Source of the DNA: Oxalobacteraceae bacterium UBA6704
Lineage (GTDB): Bacteria; Pseudomonadota; Gammaproteobacteria; Burkholderiales; Burkholderiaceae_D
Length of the DNA: 64,000 nucleotides
Assembly: GCA_002454505.1 (NCBI GenBank)
Contig: DKJA01000133.1
Span: 12,838 to 76,837 of the forward strand
Reading direction: 5' to 3'
In this document: positions 59,434 to 64,000 of the stretch, piece by piece
Position numbering within the stretch: position 1 is the stretch's first letter
Layout: each line of letters opens with the position of its first letter
Program-made: the position numbers and the translations under genes
Notes under the pieces: generated by a model
What the model was told of the DNA's origin: nothing
Databases searched by the model: none
What the model saw: only the letters and a program-made list of their open reading frames with translations

Positions 59434-61550
59434 AAGTGCTGGTAAGTGTCGCTGCGGGTCAGCAGCTCTTCGTGGCGGCCGGCATCGACGAGGCGGCCGC
59501 GGTGCATGACGAGGATCGAATCGGCGTTGACGAGCGTCGACAGGCGGTGCGAGATCATGATGACGGTGCGGCCGACGGCGATCTTCGACAGGTTGCGGAT
59601 GAAGATCGCCTCGCTTTCCGGATCGAGCGCGCTGGCCGCTTCGTCGAGCACGAGGATGCGCGGCTTGGCCAGCAGCGAGCGGGCGATCGACAGCCGCTGC
59701 TTCTGGCCACCGGACAGGTTCGACGCGTTCTCTTCCAGCATGGTGTCGTAGCCCATCGGCATCCGTTCGATGAATTCGTCGGCGCCGGCGGCGGCCGCGG
59801 CCTCGGTGATTTCCTCGAACGTGGCGTCAGGCTTGGTGATCATCAGGTTTTCGCGGATCGTGCCGCGGAACAGGAAGTTTTCCTGCAGCACGACGCCGAT
59901 CTGGCGGCGCAGGTGCGACAGGTCGATCTCGCGCGCGTCGTAGCCGTCGAAGCGGACCATGCCTTCCTGCAGCGTGTACAGGCCCTGGATCACCTTGGTC
60001 AGCGTCGTCTTGCCCGAGCCGCTGCGGCCAACGATGCCGACCACCGTGCCCGGCGTGATCGTGAAGCTGGTGCGGTCCAGCGCATTGGTCTGGCCGCCCG
60101 GATAGCGGAACGTCACGTCCTCGAACTTGATCTCGCCTTCCAGCACGGGGCGCAGGCCGCCGGCGCCGGCGCGGCCCTCGGGCGGCCGGTTCATCACTTC
60201 GCCCAGCATCTTCACCGACAGCGCGGTTTCCTGGTATTCGTTGATCAGGCCGACGATCGAGATCAGCGGCTGCGTGACGCGCTGCGACAGCATCTGGAAT
60301 GCGATCAGCGCACCGATCGTCAGCGTCTGGTCGAACACGCCCTGCGCGCCGACGACGATCAGCAGCACCGGCATCAGCTTGCCGAGGAAGTCGGTGACGG
60401 CGTTGCCGGTGATCGAGATCTGGCCGACGCGGAAATGCATCGTGATCGCTTCGGCCGAGCGCTGGTCCCAGTCGCGCCGCTGGGCCGGCTCGATGGCCAG
60501 CGCCTTCACGGTGCGCATGCCGTGGATCGTCTCGACCAGCATGGCCTGCCGCATGCCTTCGGCGGTGTACAGCGCGTTCAGCCGGCGCTGGAAGGTGGGG
60601 ATCATCGCCATCACGACGCCGGCGATCAGCACGGCGAACAGCAGCACGATCATGGTCAGCTTGGCCGAGTACGAGAACAGGATCGGCAGGAACACCAGCA
60701 GCGACAGCAGGTCCAGCCCGGTGAAGAACAGCCGGCCGGTGAGGAAGCCGCGGATCTTTTCCAGCTGCTGCATGTGGCGGGTGATGATGCCGGCCGTCGT
60801 CGTCTCGAAATAATCGATCGGCAGCGACAGCAGGTGGCCGAACGTGCGCCGCGTGAGGCGCATGTCGATCTTGTTGGTGGCGGCCAGCGTCAGCACCTGG
60901 CGCAGGTAGCCGAACAGCGCGTCGAACACGAGCGCCATGATCATGCCGGCCGTCAGCACCCACAGCGTGCTGTAGCTCTGGTGCGTCAGCACCTTGTCGA
61001 TGACGAGCTGGAAGAAGATCGGCGACGCCAGGGCCAGCACCTGCATCGCGACGGCGGCGATCAGGATGTCGCGGAACGCGCTCTTCTGCTTCAGCAGCTC
61101 GGGAATGAACCATTTCAGGCCGAACGGCTGCGACGGATCGGTGAGCTTGTGTTGCCGCTTCAGGAACACCACGTCGCCGGACCAGTGGCGCATGAAGTCG
61201 TCATGGCCGACGTTGATCACCTGGCCATCGTTGGCGACCGGATTGAGCACGGCCACCCTGGCATCGACGCCTTCGCCCTGCGCGCCGACGACGATCACCA
61301 TATTGCCGCCGGTCAGCCGGGCCAGCAGCGGATAGACGCCCTGCTGCACCAGCAGGCGCTGCCACGTCAGCCGGTCGATCTTGGCCTTCAGCCCGATGTC
61401 GCCCGCGATCCGCAGCAGCATGCCGTCGTTCGGCTCCTCCGCCCCCAGCGCATAGTCGTCGATCAGGCGCTCCGGTTTGATCTGCAGACCGTGGTGCTGG
61501 GCAACGGCGGTCAGGCACTGGATGGCGGTATGGGGATATTTATCGGACAT
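59406..61550 (-). CDS. Type I secretion ABC exporter with inactive C39-like domain
   Basis: 714 residues. Residues 1-135 are a C39-like domain (HTAIQCLTAVAQHHGLQI) without the catalytic Cys-His pair, as in RTX and adhesin exporters; it binds the substrate. About 155-430 is the six-helix membrane domain, then the ATPase with Walker A GRSGSGKTTLTKVIQGLY (about 503), signature NLSGGQKQRLSIARSLL and Walker B PRILVLDEAASALDPESE. The ATG at 61550 fits the domain; the longer upstream frame is noise. It overlaps hlyD by 28 bp and lies downstream of its probable substrate. Confidence 0.95.
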   Translation of the reverse strand: MSDKYPHTAIQCLTAVAQHHGLQIKPERLIDDYALGAEEPNDGMLLRIAGDIGLKAKIDRLTWQRLLVQQGVYPLLARLTGGNMVIVVGAQGEGVDARVAVLNPVANDGQVINVGHDDFMRHWSGDVVFLKRQHKLTDPSQPFGLKWFIPELLKQKSAFRDILIAAVAMQVLALASPIFFQLVIDKVLTHQSYSTLWVLTAGMIMALVFDALFGYLRQVLTLAATNKIDMRLTRRTFGHLLSLPIDYFETTTAGIITRHMQQLEKIRGFLTGRLFFTGLDLLSLLVFLPILFSYSAKLTMIVLLFAVLIAGVVMAMIPTFQRRLNALYTAEGMRQAMLVETIHGMRTVKALAIEPAQRRDWDQRSAEAITMHFRVGQISITGNAVTDFLGKLMPVLLIVVGAQGVFDQTLTIGALIAFQMLSQRVTQPLISIVGLINEYQETALSVKMLGEVMNRPPEGRAGAGGLRPVLEGEIKFEDVTFRYPGGQTNALDRTSFTITPGTVVGIVGRSGSGKTTLTKVIQGLYTLQEGMVRFDGYDAREIDLSHLRRQIGVVLQENFLFRGTIRENLMITKPDATFEEITEAAAAAGADEFIERMPMGYDTMLEENASNLSGGQKQRLSIARSLLAKPRILVLDEAASALDPESEAIFIRNLSKIAVGRTVIMISHRLSTLVNADSILVMHRGRLVDAGRHEELLTRSDTYQHLWNQQTSHL

Positions 61551-61645
61551 TATGCTCGGACGCAATGTTTGGCCAAGGGATTCTACCTTAGGGACGACCG
61601 CCCGTGCGCCGCTTATTCGGCCGACGGACAGCACAGCAACACGAT

Positions 61646-61680
61646 AAAAAAAAACGGCAAGACGCGAGGTCTTGCCGTTT
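61646..61680 (-). terminator. Terminator of the octapeptide-repeat gene
   Basis: On the minus strand AAACGGCAAGAC-CTCGC-GTCTTGCCGTTT is followed by six or more T residues: a 12-bp perfect stem with a 5-base loop. It lies about 40 bp after the stop codon at 61721. Confidence 0.9.
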
Positions 61681-61720
61681 CGGCAGGTGCGTGGCCGGCT
61701 GGCGCCGGCCCTGCACTGGA

Positions 61721-64000
61721 TTACTTCGACGGGCTGGCCAGGAAACCGTGGCTGCCGGCACTCTGCAGTGCCTTCATCCGCAGCGTTTCTTCCGACGCCG
61801 CCATCGATTCCGCGCCGGTGCGCAGTTTCGTCGCATCGTCGAAGGACTTCAGCGCGCCAGCCATGTTCGCCACGTTCAGCGACAGGTTGGTGGCTGCCGG
61901 CACTTCCAGCTTCGGCGTGCTGCCTGCCGTTGCCGCCGTCGCCGTCGTGTAGCCGGCGATGGCTGCCGTCAGGTTGCTGACGCTGGTGGTGCCCGGCTTG
62001 CTCGTCGCGAACCACACGTCGGCCGCTTCGTGGGTCTGGCCGTCCGCCGTTTCGTAGCTGGACGTCAGGCCGACGATGTTGCCGTTGTTGACGGTCGACG
62101 TGACGGTCGTCTGCAGGCTCAGCTTCGTGATGTTCAGCTCGGCCAGCGTCTTCAGCTCGCTTGCATCGCTGATGCCGTCGGCGTTGCTGTCGATCCACAC
62201 TTTCAGCTGGCTGAACGCTGCGTCGCCGGCCGTCAGGGCACCGTCGCCGTCCGTATCCAGCTCGGCCATCGCTTCGTAGCCGTTCTTCGCCTTCTGGCCG
62301 TTGGCCAGCGTGGTGCCCTGGCCGAACAGCTCGGAGCCGTCGTTGATGATGCCGTCGCCGTTACGGTCCAGCACCAGCAGGCCGTCGCCACCGCCCACCC
62401 AGCCGGTGTTGCGCGTTTCGCCGTTGCCCAGCAGGTCGAACTGCACGCCTGCCGAGCGGTCCAGCGTCTCGATGCCGTTGCCGTTCAGGTCCAGGATCAC
62501 CGGCGAGTAGAACTCCGGATCGCCGAGTGCGTCCAGCTGAGCCTGGCTCAGCGCCTGCACCTGGTTGGACGTCAGCGCGCAGATCTGCGTGCTGGTCAGT
62601 ACCACCAGCTGCGCGGTGGTCAGCGCCTTGATCGACGGATCCTTCAGTGCCGCGATGTCGGTCGTTTCGATGGCCACGATCTGCGCCGTCGTCAGGCTGG
62701 CCACCTGGGTCGTCGTCAGTGCGGCGAACGAACGGGTCGACAGTGCCACGATGTCGGCCGTGCTCAGCGCGACGACCTGGCTGGTCGTCAGCGCACCCAC
62801 CTGGGCGGTGGTCAGGGCGGTCGCCTGGGCGGTCGTCAGCGCGGCCACCTGCGCCGTGGTCAGGCCGTTGGCGATGCTGGCCGTCGACAGCGCGGTCAGC
62901 TGCTCGGTCGACAGGGCAACGATCTGCGCCGTCGTCAGCGCCGCCACCTGCGCGGTCTTCAGCGCGGCAACCGCATTGGTGCGCAGCGCACCCAGGTCGG
63001 CCGTCTCGATCGCGGCGATACCTGCGGTCGACAGTGCACCCACCTGCGACGTGTTCAGCGCGCCGACCTGGGCCGAGCTCAGGGCGACGATCTGCGCGGT
63101 GGTCAGGCCGCCGGCCAGCTGCGTCGTCGACAGCGCAGCGATCTGCGTGCTGCCCAGCGCACCCACCTGGGCCGTCGTCAGCGCGGCGATCTGGGCCGTG
63201 GTCAGCGCCGTGATCGATGCGGACTTCAGCGCGGCCAGGTCGGCCGTTTCCAGTGCCGCCACGGCGACGGTGCTCAGTGCGGCAGCCTGGGCCGTGGTCA
63301 GCGCCGCGGCTTGCGCCGTGGTCAGCGCCACGACTTGCGCCGTACCGAGGGCGTTCACCTGCGTCGTTTTCAGGCCGGCGATCGTGGCCGTCCGCAGCGC
63401 GGCGAAATCGGCCGTTTCCATCGCCGCGACCGACGAGGTGGCCAGGGCGCCGATCTGTGCCGAGTTCAGCACGCTGGCCTGGTCGGTCGACAGCGCGACG
63501 ATCTGCGCGGTCGTCAGGGCCTGGACCGAGCCCGTCGTCAGCGCACCCACCTGCAGCGTGGACAGTGCGCCGATCTGGCTGGTCGTCAGCGCGCCCAGCT
63601 GGCTGGACTTCAGTGCGGCGATGACGTTGGTTTTCAGGCCGACGATATCGGCCGTCTCGATGGCGGCAATCGCCAGCGTGGACAGCGCGCCGAACTGCGC
63701 CGTGTTCAGGGCGCCGAACTGGGCCGAGTTCAGGGCCACGACTTGTGCCGTGTTCAGTGCGTTGGCCAGTTGTGCCGTCGACAGTGCGCCGATCTGTACG
63801 CTGCTCATCGCAGCGATCTGGACCGTCGTCAGGGCGGCGATCTGGCTCGTCGTCATGGCGGTGATCGCAGCGGACTTCAGCGAGGCCAGGTCAGTCGTTT
63901 CCAGCGCGGCAACCGCTGCCGTGCTCAGGGCGCTGACCTGGTTCGTGGCCAGTGCCGCGGCTTGGGCCGTCGTCAGTGCCACGACTTGCGCGGTGGTCAG
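61721..64000 (-). CDS. Giant octapeptide-repeat protein, probable T1SS substrate (C-terminal part)
   Basis: Open to the window edge (N terminus missing); at least 759 residues visible. The outer part is about 61 tandem octapeptides with consensus A-L-(T/S/N)-T-x-Q-(I/V)-(A/G), the last at about 62530. The C-terminal 250 residues have Asp-rich calcium-binding loops (VILDLNGNGIETLD, VLDRNGDGIINDGSELFG, ELDTDGDGALTAGD, VWIDSNADGISDASEL) found in type I-secreted adhesins and RTX-like proteins, and an Ala/Ser-rich tail with no Cys that could hold the secretion signal. Gene order with the ABC exporter and HlyD supports export. No signal peptide is expected for this route. Function, adhesin or surface layer, is open. 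Confidence 0.85.
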   Translation of the reverse strand: MTTAQVVALTTAQAAALATNQVSALSTAAVAALETTDLASLKSAAITAMTTSQIAALTTVQIAAMSSVQIGALSTAQLANALNTAQVVALNSAQFGALNTAQFGALSTLAIAAIETADIVGLKTNVIAALKSSQLGALTTSQIGALSTLQVGALTTGSVQALTTAQIVALSTDQASVLNSAQIGALATSSVAAMETADFAALRTATIAGLKTTQVNALGTAQVVALTTAQAAALTTAQAAALSTVAVAALETADLAALKSASITALTTAQIAALTTAQVGALGSTQIAALSTTQLAGGLTTAQIVALSSAQVGALNTSQVGALSTAGIAAIETADLGALRTNAVAALKTAQVAALTTAQIVALSTEQLTALSTASIANGLTTAQVAALTTAQATALTTAQVGALTTSQVVALSTADIVALSTRSFAALTTTQVASLTTAQIVAIETTDIAALKDPSIKALTTAQLVVLTSTQICALTSNQVQALSQAQLDALGDPEFYSPVILDLNGNGIETLDRSAGVQFDLLGNGETRNTGWVGGGDGLLVLDRNGDGIINDGSELFGQGTTLANGQKAKNGYEAMAELDTDGDGALTAGDAAFSQLKVWIDSNADGISDASELKTLAELNITKLSLQTTVTSTVNNGNIVGLTSSYETADGQTHEAADVWFATSKPGTTSVSNLTAAIAGYTTATAATAGSTPKLEVPAATNLSLNVANMAGALKSFDDATKLRTGAESMAASEETLRMKALQSAGSHGFLASPSK
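62530..64000 (-). repeat. Array of 24-bp units encoding octapeptides
   Basis: About 61 units of 24 bp (a few of 27 bp with an extra residue after LA or IA) run to the edge of the window. Units with E-T-x-D replacing the T-T-x-Q core occur at unit 4, 14, 24, 31, 41 and 55 counting from the visible end, giving a frequent 10-unit (about 240 bp) superperiod. Confidence 0.9.

Noticed and set aside
59436..61952. Plus-strand frame of 838 codons opposite the ABC exporter
   Set aside because: Low-complexity antisense of a clear ABC transporter.
62530..64000. CRISPR-like or satellite array
   Set aside because: The 24-bp period keeps an open reading frame with a protein consensus and has no unique spacers; it is a coding repeat.

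Overview
The window is high-GC DNA, about 64 to 66 percent by eye, from a Gram-negative chromosome. It carries the replication-origin block in the order yidC-yidD-rnpA-rpmH-(oriC)-dnaA-dnaN-gyrB. A PEP-CTERM protein, a DUF4148 protein, Sox and sulfide-dehydrogenase genes and clustered GGGGACAG-type intergenic repeats fit a betaproteobacterium. Oxalobacteraceae (Massilia, Duganella, Pseudoduganella and relatives) is the best guess; this is an inference from gene content, not a database match.

Layout. 1-2871: the end of an unidentified gene, two direct repeats that may be IS remnants, a conserved hypothetical gene, and mnmE. 2872-11135: an intergenic inverted repeat, the yidC-yidD-rnpA-rpmH block, the putative oriC with a perfect DnaA box, then dnaA, dnaN and gyrB. 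11156-15113: accessory genes, namely a RhuM-like gene tight behind gyrB, a PEP-CTERM protein, a YgjV-like membrane protein, and a lone shortened TssF (type VI secretion baseplate). 15246-21936: a complete type I Wadjet (jetABCD) plasmid-defence operon. 21937-28123: one tightly overlapping minus-strand operon, molybdenum hydroxylase (iorAB-like) - soxXYZA - fccAB, with no soxB or soxCD in view. 28340-32955: ompW behind an FNR-like site, an IS1595-family element inserted at the ompW terminator, an alpha/beta hydrolase, and a divergent lysR/SDR pair. 32965-41456: a minus-strand signalling operon (hybrid kinase, CheR, CheB, REC-kinase) that runs into an intracellular subtilase and a small protein that looks like a protease inhibitor or propeptide. 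41575-45514: a lipoprotein, a nested pair of miniature inverted-repeat elements, a DUF4148 protein, a thioredoxin-fold protein, folE and nudC.

45683-64000 is the most interesting part. A SPINDLY/O-GlcNAc-transferase-like enzyme fused to a methyltransferase-like domain faces a nine-gene minus-strand operon: rfbF, rfbG, rfbH, an epimerase, a split transketolase, two glycosyltransferases and an FkbM methyltransferase. The operon should make a CDP-activated 3,6-dideoxyhexose. The transketolase pair suggests that a two-carbon branch is added to it. Directly beyond lie a type I secretion ABC exporter and its HlyD adaptor. Next comes the C-terminal part of a giant secreted protein built from about 60 Thr/Ser-rich octapeptides. 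I propose that this is a type I-secreted repeat protein with a dedicated glycosylation island; no gene here proves the glycan-protein link.

Many long open frames antisense to real genes are GC-rich shadows and were left out. Start codons were chosen from homology, ribosome-binding sites and overlap with the upstream gene; several are GTG or TTG.
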